This document shows positions 8,367 through 17,654 of a stretch of DNA of 64,000 nt, piece by piece. A model generated the notes under the pieces. It was not told the DNA's origin. It did no database searches and worked only from the letters and a program-made list of their open reading frames with translations. Each line of letters begins with the position of its first letter. Position 1 is the first letter of the stretch. The stretch spans positions 33,131 to 97,130 of the forward strand of contig NZ_BAFC01000087.1 of the NCBI RefSeq assembly GCF_000248055.1, in the 5' to 3' direction. Source of the stretch: Gordonia sputi NBRC 100414 (GTDB taxonomy: Bacteria; Actinomycetota; Actinomycetes; Mycobacteriales; Mycobacteriaceae). A program made the position numbers and the translations under genes.

Positions 8367-9908
8367 TCACCTGGGCGTGATCTCGCGGTCGATTCCCACC
8401 TCTTCGCGGAAACCCGCGTCGTGCGAGACGAGCAGCAGTGCGCCCGACCAGTCCCGCAACGCCGTGACCAACTCCTCGACGGTGTCGATGTCGAGGTTGT
8501 TGGTCGGCTCGTCCATGATGAGGAGCTTGGGATCCGGGTCGACGAAGAGCGCATCCGCCAGTGCGACGCGAAGTCGTTCGCCGCCGGAAAGCTCGCCGAG
8601 GCGTCGATCGGCTCGTGAGCCGCGGAACAGGAATCGTGCGAGATGCGCTCGCACATCCTGACCGTCGACCTCCGGGTGCCGCTTACCGACGAATTCGACG
8701 ACGGTCTGCGACGGATCGTCGAATGTGATCTGTTGCGGCACATACGCATAAGGGACGACGATGCGATCCTCGTCGATGAGGTCGGCGATCAGGCTGGTCT
8801 TGCCGGAACCGTTGCGTCCGGTGAGTGCCACGCGTTCGGGGCCGTCCATCCGTAGCCGTTCGTCGACGATCACCTGAGCCGAACTGCCCAGTGCCACATA
8901 CGGCATGGTGATCCGTGCGCCGCGGTCGGAGCGTACGTCGTCGCGGACAGACTCGAGCCGTCCGGCGGCGGCGGTCACGTCGTCGCGGTGCTCGTTGCGG
9001 AAGCGTCCGGCAGACTTCTCTGCGGCGTCGCGCCGGAGATGCGCGATGATCTTGGGGACACGCTTCTCCGGTTCGGCCTTGGCCGCGGTCCGCGCACGTC
9101 GGTCGAGGGTGATCTGCGCGTTCACCATCTCCCGACGCTGCTTGCGAAGATCGTTGGCGGCGTTGGCAACTGCGGCCTGCGCTGTGGTCTGTTCCGCATC
9201 GACCACCTCGCGATAGAACGAGTACGGGCCACCGAACACCCGCACGTCGCCGTGATACAGCTCGAGCGTGGTATCGACGCGTTCGAGGAGCTCGAGATCG
9301 TGGGAGACGGCGAGGACGGTGCCCGCGAATCTGTCGATCAGCTCGAAAACTTTGTCGCGAGAATCGGTGTCGAGATTGTTGGTGGGCTCGTCGAGCAGCA
9401 GCACCGCCGGTCGGTGCACGATCCGCGAGACGATCGCGAGCAGCGTCGCCTCGCCACCGGACAGTGTGCCGACCGATCTGTCGAGGTCGGTGGGCAGCCC
9501 CAGCGTCGCCAGCTCGGAGGCCGCACGCGCTTCGATATCCCAGTCGTCACCCACGACATCGAAGTGCGCTGCGTCGACCGAGCCGGCCTCGATGGCGCTG
9601 ATCGCGGCCCTGATCGGCTCGATCCCCAACGCCGACGCGATGGTCAGCGACGTATCGGAGAAGGCGTGCTGGGGAACGAGCGCGACGTCGCCGGTGGTGG
9701 TGATGCTTCCCGATGCCGGTACGAGATGGCCCGCGATCAGGCGTAGCAGCGTCGTCTTGCCTGCGCCGTTGGCGCCGACCAGCGAATACACGGCGCGGGG
9801 AACGGAGAACGAGAGCTCGTCGAATACCGATGTCCCGTCAGGCCACCTGTACGAAACGTCAGACAGTGTGATGGACGGTGCGAGATCGACGGATGACGGT
9901 GTGGACAT
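8367..9908 (-). CDS. ABC-F family ATPase (513 aa)
   Basis: Two ABC domains with Walker A GANGAGKTT and GRNGSGKTS, signatures LSGGEAT and LSGGERLR, and Walker B LDEPTN and MDEPTN, and no membrane helices. The start is ATG 9908, preceded by CGGAG at a good distance; a TTG at 9914 is less likely. It is shorter than the other ABC-F protein and lacks the C-terminal coiled coil, like antibiotic-resistance or translation-factor types. ABC-F members with this layout often protect ribosomes from drugs, but no specific drug can be assigned. Confidence 0.82.
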   Translation of the reverse strand: MSTPSSVDLAPSITLSDVSYRWPDGTSVFDELSFSVPRAVYSLVGANGAGKTTLLRLIAGHLVPASGSITTTGDVALVPQHAFSDTSLTIASALGIEPIRAAISAIEAGSVDAAHFDVVGDDWDIEARAASELATLGLPTDLDRSVGTLSGGEATLLAIVSRIVHRPAVLLLDEPTNNLDTDSRDKVFELIDRFAGTVLAVSHDLELLERVDTTLELYHGDVRVFGGPYSFYREVVDAEQTTAQAAVANAANDLRKQRREMVNAQITLDRRARTAAKAEPEKRVPKIIAHLRRDAAEKSAGRFRNEHRDDVTAAAGRLESVRDDVRSDRGARITMPYVALGSSAQVIVDERLRMDGPERVALTGRNGSGKTSLIADLIDEDRIVVPYAYVPQQITFDDPSQTVVEFVGKRHPEVDGQDVRAHLARFLFRGSRADRRLGELSGGERLRVALADALFVDPDPKLLIMDEPTNNLDIDTVEELVTALRDWSGALLLVSHDAGFREEVGIDREITPR

Positions 9909-10158
9909 GAACAACTCCGAGAAATTGGTGGGTGCGTACTGCGTCGGATCGACGCGGTCGCGCTGAATGCCAATCTCAGATGTTCATGTCTGTCAGATCA
10001 CCCCTGTGCTCTTCGGAGAATGGTGCCGCACGTCCGTGCGAACCCTATCCACTTTAACTCTGCCGACGGACCTCTTGCCAACCGTGTTTGTGGAGTGTGC
10101 ACAGGTGCGCTCGCCCGCCGATGGAGTCCGTGTTCGACGACGCGCTACCGTGAAACCC

Positions 10159-11160
10159 ATGTCCTTCATCCGAACTCAGGTCGCGGGCGGTGTCGGTGAG
10201 ATCATTCTCGACCGCCCCAAGGCACTCAATGCGCTCGATCAGACGATGATCGACGACATGCACGATGTCCTCGGGCGTTGGGGTGACGACGATTCGATCG
10301 AGACGGTGCTGGTGACCTCCGCGAGCGATCGCGCCTTCTGCGCCGGCGGCGACATCCGGGCGATCCGCGAGCACGCCGTCGCGGGTGAGTACGACGAGAT
10401 CCGAAACTACTTCGCCGCAGAGTATCGACTCGATCAGATGATCGCGCACTACCCCAAGGCGTATGTCGCGCTGATCGACGGAGTCGCGATGGGTGGCGGA
10501 CTCGGAATCAGCGTGCATGGCGAGGTCCGCGTCGTCACCGAGAACTCGTTGATGGCCATGCCCGAGACCGCAATCGGTTTCTTCCCCGACGTCGGCGCGA
10601 CCTACTTTCTGCCACGCCTGCAGCGTGGTGTGGGAATGTGGTTGGGGCTCACCGGTTCACGCGTGCGCGGCGCCGACGCCGTCCACCTCGGGCTCGCCAC
10701 GCACTTCGTGCCCGCGGCCGAGCTGGACTCCGTCGCCGACGCGCTGCGCGCCGGGGAGTCGCTCGTCGACATCCTCGGAGGCAGAAGCGAATTGCCCGCC
10801 TCCGACATCCCGATCGCCACGATCGGCGAGTACTTCGGCGACGACAACGTCGCCGCGATCCTCGGTGGGTTACGCGGCGCGGCAGGCGATGACTGGGCCG
10901 CGGAGATGGTGGAGCTCCTCGAAGGTGCGTCGCCGACGAGCCTGTGGGTGACCGCAGCGCTTCTCGACGCAGGCCGCGATTCGACGCTCGACGAGTGCTT
11001 CGACCGCGAATTGCATGCGGCGACAACGATCACGAAGACCAACGACTTCTCGGAAGGCGTGCGAGCAATGCTCGTCGACAAGGATCGCAGCCCGTCGTTC
11101 GAGCCGTCGACCATCGACGCTGTCGATCAGTCTGTGGTCGCCTCGATCGTCGAGGACTGA
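10159..11160 (+). CDS. 3-hydroxyisobutyryl-CoA hydrolase-like enoyl-CoA hydratase/isomerase family enzyme
   Basis: From ATG 10159 the product has 333 residues (GTG 10150 is possible; an ATG-less extension to 9967 is rejected as it precedes the crotonase fold). The crotonase oxyanion motifs are FCAGGDIRAI and IDGVAMGGGLGISVHG, followed by MPETAIGFFPDVGATYFLPRL. The Glu in MPETAIG and Asp in FPDVGA are the residues that distinguish 3-hydroxyisobutyryl-CoA hydrolases of valine catabolism from hydratases. Length fits that group (about 340). No other valine genes are adjacent; MmsA, at 45261, is in a separate cluster. Confidence 0.82.
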   Translation: MSFIRTQVAGGVGEIILDRPKALNALDQTMIDDMHDVLGRWGDDDSIETVLVTSASDRAFCAGGDIRAIREHAVAGEYDEIRNYFAAEYRLDQMIAHYPKAYVALIDGVAMGGGLGISVHGEVRVVTENSLMAMPETAIGFFPDVGATYFLPRLQRGVGMWLGLTGSRVRGADAVHLGLATHFVPAAELDSVADALRAGESLVDILGGRSELPASDIPIATIGEYFGDDNVAAILGGLRGAAGDDWAAEMVELLEGASPTSLWVTAALLDAGRDSTLDECFDRELHAATTITKTNDFSEGVRAMLVDKDRSPSFEPSTIDAVDQSVVASIVED

Positions 11161-11165
11161 GCCGG

Positions 11166-12026
11166 TCACGGCTGCAGGTCGAACCATCCGGTGAGGCTTG
11201 TCGGGCGCTCGGGCCGCGCACCTGGCGTCGGTGCGGCCGCGGGCGCAGGTGTGGCGGCGGGCGCCGCACCGTCGTCGTCGACCGGCACGTCGTCATCCGG
11301 ATCGAGCGGATTCTGTTCGGCGACAATCGTTTCAGGGCAGTCGAACGAGCCTGCCGCCCGTTTCGACGACATCGCGGTCAGTGTCAGTGTGCACGTCGTC
11401 GACGACCTGTACGTGCCCTTCTCCGACAGCCCGACGGTGGCGGTGATCGACGTGGTCAGCGGGCCAACGGGCGGGCGCGGACCATCGGTCGGCGGTAGGT
11501 GTTCGCCGGTCAGCGCGCCGACGGGAAATTCGATCTGCGCGCCGTCGGTGCCGTCGCCCTTGAACACGAACAGCAGGGATTCGGGTGGGACATCGGGTGT
11601 CGGTTCGCCCCAGCGGGCGAACTCGTAACATGCTGGGGCGGAAGACATCTGCTGCGCAGTCGGACTGGCCGACGCAGCTACCTGCCCGTCCGCCCCCACC
11701 TGTCCGGCCGCGCCTACCTGTCCTCCGACGCCGGCCTGGGCGGGCGATGCCGTCAACGGTCGCGGCGAGATCAGAATGTGTCCGCGGGTGAATCTCAGGT
11801 CATAACCCTGTCGGTCGATCGATCCCGACGGGGCCTTCTCCGCGCAGCGCGCCGGGTCTTGCTGAGCCGAAGTGGTCGGGGTTGCCGACGACGACTGCAC
11901 CGCGCGCGTCACCGACGTCGAGTCGGCGCACGCCGCCATGATCGATGTGCCTGCTGCCGCAATCGCCAACGGTGCCGTGAGGCGCACCGTTCGGCCGGAC
12001 AGCCCAGCGGTCGTTCGTCCGATCAC
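11166..12026 (-). CDS. Putative lipoprotein with low-complexity Gly/Gln and Pro/Ala segments
   Basis: A 286-residue protein starting at GTG 12026. The N-terminal hydrophobic stretch ends in SIMAAC, an imperfect lipobox with Cys33 as the possible lipidation site. About residues 99-115 carry a QVGAAGQVGADGQV-type repeat, and the tail has an Asp-rich PDDDVPVDDD block followed by alternating Ala/Pro. Two paired cysteines in the middle suggest an exported domain. I do not recognise a family. Its stop lies five bases from the convergent crotonase-family gene, and prfC lies upstream on the same strand with a 20-base gap. Confidence 0.55.
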   Translation of the reverse strand: MIGRTTAGLSGRTVRLTAPLAIAAAGTSIMAACADSTSVTRAVQSSSATPTTSAQQDPARCAEKAPSGSIDRQGYDLRFTRGHILISPRPLTASPAQAGVGGQVGAAGQVGADGQVAASASPTAQQMSSAPACYEFARWGEPTPDVPPESLLFVFKGDGTDGAQIEFPVGALTGEHLPPTDGPRPPVGPLTTSITATVGLSEKGTYRSSTTCTLTLTAMSSKRAAGSFDCPETIVAEQNPLDPDDDVPVDDDGAAPAATPAPAAAPTPGARPERPTSLTGWFDLQP

Positions 12027-12046
12027 GTCGTGTCAGCCCGCCCTGG

Positions 12047-13657
12047 TCAATCAGCCGTTGCGACAAGCGGTTCGAGCGTCAGGTCGCCGTGTTCTTTCTC
12101 GATGTACTGCAGTCGCCATTTGTCGCTGAAGAGTGCGAGTATCGCGCCGTCGGTCCGCGTGAACACCTCGACGCCCCGCTGACGGTTGAGTTCCGACGCA
12201 CTGTCGGCGTCGGTCCGTCGGGCGAGGCTGTACCCGAGTGGCTCGATCACGGTGTCGACGTTGAACTCAGTCTTCATCCGTGCGGTGACCACCTCGAACT
12301 GCATCGGTCCGACGGCGGCCAGTACGGGCGACGCGTCGCCACGAGTGTCGTTGCGCAACACCTGTACAACGCCTTCGCTGTCGAGCTGATCCATGGCCTT
12401 GCGGAACTGCTTGTACTTGTCTGCGGTGGTGACGCGTAGCGTCGAAAAGTGTTCTGGCGCAAAGGAAGGGATGGGCGGGTACTGGATGCGCGGGCCGTCG
12501 TAGAGTGTGTCGCCCGGCGCGAGCGCCGTCGCGTTGACGAGGCCGACGACGTCGCCGGGGTAGGCGGTGTCGACCGTCGACCGGTCGCGGCCGACAACGG
12601 TGTGGGCGTACTTGGTGGCGAACGGTTTTCCGGTCTGCGCGTGGGTGACGACCATGCCGCGTTCGAACTCGCCGCTCACGATGCGCATGAAGGCCAACCG
12701 GTCTCGGTGGCTGGAGTCCATGCCTGCCTGGACCTTGAACACGACGGCGCTGAACGGGTCGGTGACCTCGCGTTCGGTGCCGTCGATCCCGGTGCGACCC
12801 GACGGCGCCGGCGCGAGTTCGACAAGCGCGTCGAGCAGTTGGCGGACACCGAAGTTCAGCATCGCCGAGGCGAAGATCATCGGCGACGTCTGGCCTGCGA
12901 GGAAGAGTTCCTCGTCGTGATCCTGGCCCATCTCGGAGAGCAGTTCACTCTCTTCGACGGCCGCGATCCAGGCGTCGCCCTCGCGCTCGAGGGCGGCGTC
13001 GGGATCGAGCAGTTCCTCCGGCGCGATCTTGGCTCCACCGGCGGTGCGGGTGAAGTGGATGTACTCGCCGGTGCGGCGGTCGAGGAGTCCGCGGAAATCG
13101 CCTGCGATGCCGACGGGCAGGAACAGCGGAGTGGGGATCAAACCGATACGTTCGCTGATCTCGTCGATGAGCTCCAACCGGGTGCGACCGGGGCGGTCCC
13201 ATTTGTTGATGACGGTGATGACCGGGATGCCGCGGTGGCGACACACCTGGAACAGTTTGAGCGTCTGCGGCTCGAGGCCCTTGGCGGCGTCGATGAGCAT
13301 GACCGCGGCGTCGACCGCGGTGAGCACTCGGTAGGTGTCCTCGGAGAAGTCGGCGTGGCCCGGAGTGTCGACGAGGTTGATGACCGCGCCGGGGCCGTCG
13401 GTGCCTTCGAGTGCGTAGTTGAACTGCAGGGCGGTGGAGCTGACGGAGATTCCGCGAGCCTTCTCCATCTCCATCCAGTCCGACACCGTCGACTTACGGC
13501 CGGCCTTGCCGTGGATGGCGCCCGCCTCGCTGATCACGTGCGCGTGCAACGCCAGGGCCTCGGTCATCGTCGACTTACCCGCGTCGGGGTGGGAGATGAT
13601 GGCGAAGGTACGTCGACGCTGGGCTTCGAGCCGCAGCTCACGCGCGTCAGAACTCAC
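12047..13657 (-). CDS. prfC: Peptide chain release factor 3 (translational GTPase)
   Basis: A 536-residue GTPase with all G motifs: SHPDAGKST (G1), VDTPGHADF (G3), NKWD (G4). The switch I region RKSTVSDWMEMEKARGIS is diagnostic of RF3 (E. coli has TVSDWMEMEKQRGIS). RF3 recycles RF1/RF2 from the ribosome after peptide release. Full length, starting at GTG 13657 next to a gap of 70 bases after the KAS III gene. Cytosolic. Confidence 0.95.
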   Translation of the reverse strand: MSSDARELRLEAQRRRTFAIISHPDAGKSTMTEALALHAHVISEAGAIHGKAGRKSTVSDWMEMEKARGISVSSTALQFNYALEGTDGPGAVINLVDTPGHADFSEDTYRVLTAVDAAVMLIDAAKGLEPQTLKLFQVCRHRGIPVITVINKWDRPGRTRLELIDEISERIGLIPTPLFLPVGIAGDFRGLLDRRTGEYIHFTRTAGGAKIAPEELLDPDAALEREGDAWIAAVEESELLSEMGQDHDEELFLAGQTSPMIFASAMLNFGVRQLLDALVELAPAPSGRTGIDGTEREVTDPFSAVVFKVQAGMDSSHRDRLAFMRIVSGEFERGMVVTHAQTGKPFATKYAHTVVGRDRSTVDTAYPGDVVGLVNATALAPGDTLYDGPRIQYPPIPSFAPEHFSTLRVTTADKYKQFRKAMDQLDSEGVVQVLRNDTRGDASPVLAAVGPMQFEVVTARMKTEFNVDTVIEPLGYSLARRTDADSASELNRQRGVEVFTRTDGAILALFSDKWRLQYIEKEHGDLTLEPLVATAD

Positions 13658-13680
13658 CAGACGAGGCTACTAGCCGGGCG

Positions 13681-13706
13681 AGCGTCGGAGCAAAACGCTC
13701 GACGCT
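13681..13706 (-). terminator. Hairpin after KAS III gene (possible terminator)
   Basis: AGCGTCGGAGC, a four-A loop, and GCTCGACGCT form a stem with one bulged base, located 22 bases past the stop of the 13728-14744 gene on the minus strand. There is no U-run, so this is a weak call. Confidence 0.35.
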
Positions 13707-13727
13707 GCCCGACGGTCGGTCCAGACG

Positions 13728-14744
13728 CTACTCGAACGGCACCGGCGGCATCTTGACCACCTGCGCGGCGTAGCTGAGTCCCGCACCGTAGCCGAGCAGC
13801 AGTGCTGTGTCGCCCGGCTTGGCCTTGCCGGTCGAGAGGAGATCCTCCATGGCCAGCGGGATCGATGCCGCCGACGTGTTGCCGGTGTATTCGATGTCGT
13901 TGGCCACCGGGGTGCCCTCGGGCAGATGCAGCGTCTTCGCAAGCAGATCGTTGATGCGGGTGTTGGCCTGATGGGGGACGAAGACGTCGAGGTCTTCGGC
14001 GCCGATCTTGGCGGCGTCGAGCGCGCGCTGTGCCACCTTGCCCATTTCGAAAGCGGCCCAACGGAATACCGCAGTGCCCTGCAGACGCACGTAGGGCCGC
14101 TGCACCCGGTCGCCGTCGAGGAAGGTCACCCAGTCGATGTCCTGGCGGATCGCGTCGTATTGACTGCCGTCGCTACCCCAGATGACTGGTCCGAGCTGCT
14201 GGTCCTCGGTGGGTCCGACGACGACGGCTCCGGCACCGTCGCCGAAGATGAAGCAGTTGGTGCGGTCGGTCATGTCGAGGGTCACGGACAACTGCTCGGC
14301 GCCGATGACGAGGACATGCGTTGCGCTTCCGCCGCGCACCATGTCGGCGGCGAGCGCCATGCCGTAACCGAATCCGGCGCAGCCGACGGTGACGTCGAAT
14401 GCGGGAACACCGTTCGCGCCGAGTTCGGTGGCGACCTTCGTCGCGCCCGCAGGCGTCATGAGCAGATGGGTGTTGGTCGCGAGGATGACGGCGTCGATGT
14501 CGGAGCCGGAGAGCAGAGCATTGGCGATCGCCGTGCGCCCGGCCTTGACGCCCATCTCCACGACGTCCTCGTCGCGGCGCGCGAAGCGTCGGGTCTTGAT
14601 GCCGGTCCGCGTGTAGATCCACTCGTCGGAGGAATCGATGTGCTCGCAGATCTCGTCGTTGGTGACGACGCGCTCGGGACGGTACGCACCGATGCCGAGC
14701 ATGCCGATGTTGTTGACGCCCGCTGTATCCGCGATCTCTGCCAT
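13728..14744 (-). CDS. Beta-ketoacyl-ACP synthase III family protein (first of two)
   Basis: 338 residues from ATG 14744, which follows GGAAGG at eight bases. The thiolase-fold KAS III triad is complete: Cys122 in VGCAGFGYG, His258 in PHQANTRI, and Asn289 in [15 protein letters not shown] enzymes condense an acyl-CoA with malonyl-ACP or transfer acyl groups. The N-terminus MLGIGAYRP and the TGIKTRRF active-site region fit the family. The paralogue at 17602-18672 shares the frame and motif spacing, and the two bracket a PadR regulator and a DrrAB exporter. Whether either is the housekeeping FabH, or both serve a secondary lipid or ketide, cannot be decided here. Confidence 0.85.
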   Translation of the reverse strand: MAEIADTAGVNNIGMLGIGAYRPERVVTNDEICEHIDSSDEWIYTRTGIKTRRFARRDEDVVEMGVKAGRTAIANALLSGSDIDAVILATNTHLLMTPAGATKVATELGANGVPAFDVTVGCAGFGYGMALAADMVRGGSATHVLVIGAEQLSVTLDMTDRTNCFIFGDGAGAVVVGPTEDQQLGPVIWGSDGSQYDAIRQDIDWVTFLDGDRVQRPYVRLQGTAVFRWAAFEMGKVAQRALDAAKIGAEDLDVFVPHQANTRINDLLAKTLHLPEGTPVANDIEYTGNTSAASIPLAMEDLLSTGKAKPGDTALLLGYGAGLSYAAQVVKMPPVPFE

Positions 14745-14794
14745 GAGGTTCCTTCCGTTATGCGACCCGACATAGACCGTCTCACATCGCGGCG

Positions 14795-15496
14795 CTACTC
14801 GGAAGTACTGATGCGCGGCGACGGGGCATCGTGGCCGGGCTGACCCTGCAGAATGCGCCTGTAATCGGTGCGGTCGACGGTCATCTGGTGGCCCGGGTCG
14901 TCGGGTGGTGGCGTCCAGTCGGCGTTCTCCAGAAACGACAGCGTCCCGTTCTGGACGTCGGCGATGACGTCGGTGAGCCAGTCCGCCTCGGCCTGCGCGA
15001 GGCGCAACCACAGGCGAGCGCCTTCCATGGCATGCGGCGGAGCGTAGGGGTTGGCACCGGGTTCGGTTGCTGCGGAGTATTCGCGCATCACGTCCTGCAG
15101 CGTCACCAAACGCTGTTTGAGCAGCGTCGTCGCGTGGTCGTCGCCGAGGAGTGGCAGGAGATTGAACGCCGCCTGGAACGCGCTGCGGTCGAAGACGTCG
15201 ACGCCGATGATCGCGTGCTCGAGCATGCTGTGCAGCCTGACCCGACCCGACTCGGTGATCTCGTAGACGCTGACCTCGCGTGAGCCGTCGGAGACCTCGC
15301 GTCGCGTGAGATCGCCTGAGTCGCTGAGCTTTCCGAGGGCGTGGTAGATCGAGCCCGGATTGACGTTGGCCCATTTGTCGACCTGCCACGACAACAGTTC
15401 GCGTCGGATCTGATAGCCGTTGACCGGCCCGAAGATCCCGACGACGCCGAGCAGGAGTAGCGGCGTCGTCGGTGGGATCGGTGGCGTGGAAGCCAT
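14795..15496 (-). CDS. PadR family transcriptional regulator
   Basis: A 233-residue protein from ATG 15496 (an in-frame upstream start at 15553 gives an implausible N-terminus). The PadR winged helix is at about residues 10-90: [38 protein letters not shown] and the wing YEITESGR. The C-terminal helical part matches the long PadR-s2/Vir-type dimerisation domain. Its gene is divergent from the DrrAB exporter operon, and the intergenic region has two dyads. A repressor of the exporter, relieved by ligand, is the usual arrangement. Confidence 0.85.
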   Translation of the reverse strand: MASTPPIPPTTPLLLLGVVGIFGPVNGYQIRRELLSWQVDKWANVNPGSIYHALGKLSDSGDLTRREVSDGSREVSVYEITESGRVRLHSMLEHAIIGVDVFDRSAFQAAFNLLPLLGDDHATTLLKQRLVTLQDVMREYSAATEPGANPYAPPHAMEGARLWLRLAQAEADWLTDVIADVQNGTLSFLENADWTPPPDDPGHQMTVDRTDYRRILQGQPGHDAPSPRISTSE

Positions 15497-15665
15497 GACC
15501 TGACAGTAATGCGTCGACGCGGATTCCGAATCGAGGGCAGGGGTTGTCCGCATTTCGATGAATCATCGACGAGCAGGTGGTCAGTACAAGCAGAGAGAGC
15601 CACGAGGTGGGCGCCGTCGGGTTTCCGACGCCGCCGACGACTACCTCTGCGACGAAGCCGGCATC

Positions 15666-15704
15666 TAGTCAACTTTGACTAAATGGCTTATATTCAAGTT
15701 TGAA
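15666..15704 (+). promoter_or_regulatory. Two dyads and a probable promoter upstream of the DrrAB operon
   Basis: TAGTCAA-CT-TTGACTA (15666-15681) is a perfect 7-bp-arm inverted repeat, and TTCAA-GT-TTGAA (15693-15704) a perfect 5-bp-arm repeat. A promoter fits over them: TAGTCA (15666-15671), 17 bases, and TATATT (15689-15694). The operators overlap both promoter boxes, as expected for repression by the adjacent PadR. The pairing of regulator and site is inference. Confidence 0.5.
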
Positions 15705-15756
15705 CACTATGCGTGAGCGGCTCATTCGACGTTCACACGCAGAGAGGGGACGAGCT

Positions 15757-16782
15757 GTGACACCGACGATGATCCAAGCGCGAGGTCTGGTGCAGACATT
15801 CACGACGGGGCGAGGCAAGAACAAACGCGAGGTGCGAGCCGTCGACGGCGTCGACCTCGATATTCACGAGGGCGAGGTGGTCGGATTTCTCGGCCCCAAC
15901 GGCGCGGGGAAGACGACCACGCTGCGCATGTTGACGACGTTGCTGCGGCCGACCGCCGGAACCGCGACCGTCAACGGATACGACGTCGTGCGCGAGTCGG
16001 TGATGGTCCGTCGCAGTATCGGATACGTGTCGCAGGCGGGTGGAACGTTCAGCCAGGCCAGGGCGGGCGACGAGGTGGTCGACCACGGGATGCTCTACGG
16101 ACTCTCGCACGCCGACGCCACTCGACGCGGGCACGAACTGTTCTCCCGACTGCAACTCGACGGACTGTGGGAACGGCAGCCCAAGAACATGTCGGGTGGT
16201 CAGAAGCGTCGCCTCGACATCGCAATGGGATTGATCCACGATCCCTCGCTGGTCTTCCTCGACGAACCGACCACCGGCCTCGACCCGCAGGCGAGAGCGA
16301 ACCTCTGGGACCACATCAGCAGGCTGCGCACCGAGCGTGGCGCCACGGTCTTCCTCACCACGCACTACCTCGACGAGGCCGACGAACTGTCGGACCGCAT
16401 CCTCATCATCGACAACGGCAAGATCGTCGCGGCCGACACCGCTCAGAACCTCAAAGACCAGGTGTCGGGCGACCTCGTCGACCTCGAGATCCAGCTGGCA
16501 GCCGAGGTCGACATAGCCGCGGATCGTCTACGACGCATCGCCAACTCCGTCGAGACCGACGGCCGCCACGTGCGCGGCCGTGTGCGGCACGCGGGACGCG
16601 AGATACCGGGACTGCTCCGCGAACTCGACGCCTCGGGCATCGCGCTCGACAGCATCGAGGTGCTGCGACCCACCCTCGACGACGTCTTCCTCACGATGAC
16701 CGGGCGTTCACTGCGCGACGCTCAAGCCACGAGCGAAGACGCCGCACTCGAAGAACTCGACAACGAAGGAGCCATCCGATGA
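15757..16782 (+). CDS. Daunorubicin-resistance-type ABC exporter, ATP-binding subunit
   Basis: 341 residues from GTG 15757, which sits after AGAGGGGA; an upstream TTG at 15700 lacks such a site and overlaps the operator. Walker A is GPNGAGKTTT, signature MSGGQKRR, Walker B FLDEPTTGLDP, then H-loop TTHYLDEADELSD. The C-terminal extension of about 80 residues is the DrrA regulatory part. It pairs with the ABC-2 permease, with which it overlaps by an ATGA junction. Expected to energise export of a drug, lipid or glycan. Confidence 0.9.
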   Translation: MTPTMIQARGLVQTFTTGRGKNKREVRAVDGVDLDIHEGEVVGFLGPNGAGKTTTLRMLTTLLRPTAGTATVNGYDVVRESVMVRRSIGYVSQAGGTFSQARAGDEVVDHGMLYGLSHADATRRGHELFSRLQLDGLWERQPKNMSGGQKRRLDIAMGLIHDPSLVFLDEPTTGLDPQARANLWDHISRLRTERGATVFLTTHYLDEADELSDRILIIDNGKIVAADTAQNLKDQVSGDLVDLEIQLAAEVDIAADRLRRIANSVETDGRHVRGRVRHAGREIPGLLRELDASGIALDSIEVLRPTLDDVFLTMTGRSLRDAQATSEDAALEELDNEGAIR

Positions 16783-17540
16783 ACTTCCTCCGCGACTCCA
16801 CCATCGTGTTCCGTCGACAGATCCGGATGAATCTGCGTAACCCGGCCTGGGTACTGATCGGGGTGCTGCAACCCGTGCTCTACCTGCTGCTGTTCGGCCC
16901 GCTGCTCAAACCCATCGTCGACCAGTTCCCCGGCGGCGCCGACAATGCCTACACGTTCCTGGTGCCAGGACTCCTCGTGCAGCTCGGATTCTTCGGCGCG
17001 ATGTTCGCCGGGTTCAGTCTGATCGGGGAGTGGCGCGAAGGCGTCGTCGAAGCCGAACGCGTGACGCCCGCGAGCCGCACCGCACTGCTGGCCGGTCGGC
17101 TGATGCGCGACGTGCTGCAGTTGTTCGTCCAGGCGCTGATCCTGGTGTTCCTCGGCTACGCCATGGGTATGCGCGGATCCGTCAGCGGCGCGATCGTCGG
17201 CATCGCAATCACGCTGCTGATCGGCGCAGCGTGCGCCGCGGCGTCGAACGCGCTTGCCCTGACCGCCAAGAGCGAAGACGTCATGGCGCCGGTCATCAAC
17301 ATGGTGATGATGCCGGTGCTGTTGCTGTCGGGAATCCTGCTGCCGATGACGCTCGGACCGATGTGGCTGCAACGGGCCAGCGATTTCATGCCGTTCCGCT
17401 GGATCGTCGACGCCGTCCGCAGCAGCTTCGTCGGAGGCATCGCGACGTCGACGGTCGCGTGGGGTCTGCTCACCGCCATCGCGCTGGCGATTCTCGGAAC
17501 ATGGTGGGGCACAGCGGTATTCCGCAGGGAGAACGCGTAG
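16779..17540 (+). CDS. ABC-2 type exporter permease (DrrB-like)
   Basis: A 253-residue membrane protein with six predicted helices and the ABC-2 signature region NPAWVLIGVLQPVLYLLLFGPLL near its start. A central cytoplasmic loop contains GEWREGVVEAERVTPASR. The start ATG 16779 overlaps the stop of the ATPase gene (ATGA), so the two are translationally coupled. Exports whatever the DrrA-like partner handles; the flanking KAS III genes would make a lipid-like substrate reasonable but unproven. Confidence 0.88.
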   Translation: MNFLRDSTIVFRRQIRMNLRNPAWVLIGVLQPVLYLLLFGPLLKPIVDQFPGGADNAYTFLVPGLLVQLGFFGAMFAGFSLIGEWREGVVEAERVTPASRTALLAGRLMRDVLQLFVQALILVFLGYAMGMRGSVSGAIVGIAITLLIGAACAAASNALALTAKSEDVMAPVINMVMMPVLLLSGILLPMTLGPMWLQRASDFMPFRWIVDAVRSSFVGGIATSTVAWGLLTAIALAILGTWWGTAVFRRENA

Positions 17541-17554
17541 CGGGTGCTACCCCA

Positions 17555-17654
17555 GGTCGTCGAAGCTGCTCACCTTCGGCGCCGGGGGCAGAGTCACGGT
17601 GTCACCCGAGGTCGTCGAAGCTGCTCACCTTCGGCGCCGGGGGCAGAGTCACGA
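17555..17654. repeat. 45-bp direct duplication of the 3' end of the second KAS III gene
   Basis: The 45 bases at 17610-17654, which encode the last residues (VSSFDDLG) of the minus-strand KAS III gene, recur exactly at 17555-17599, 55 bases away. The outer copy still ends in a stop (TAG) in the same relative position, while the gene now stops at TGA 17602-17604 between the copies. The tail was evidently duplicated in tandem with no change to the protein sequence. Confidence 0.85.
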
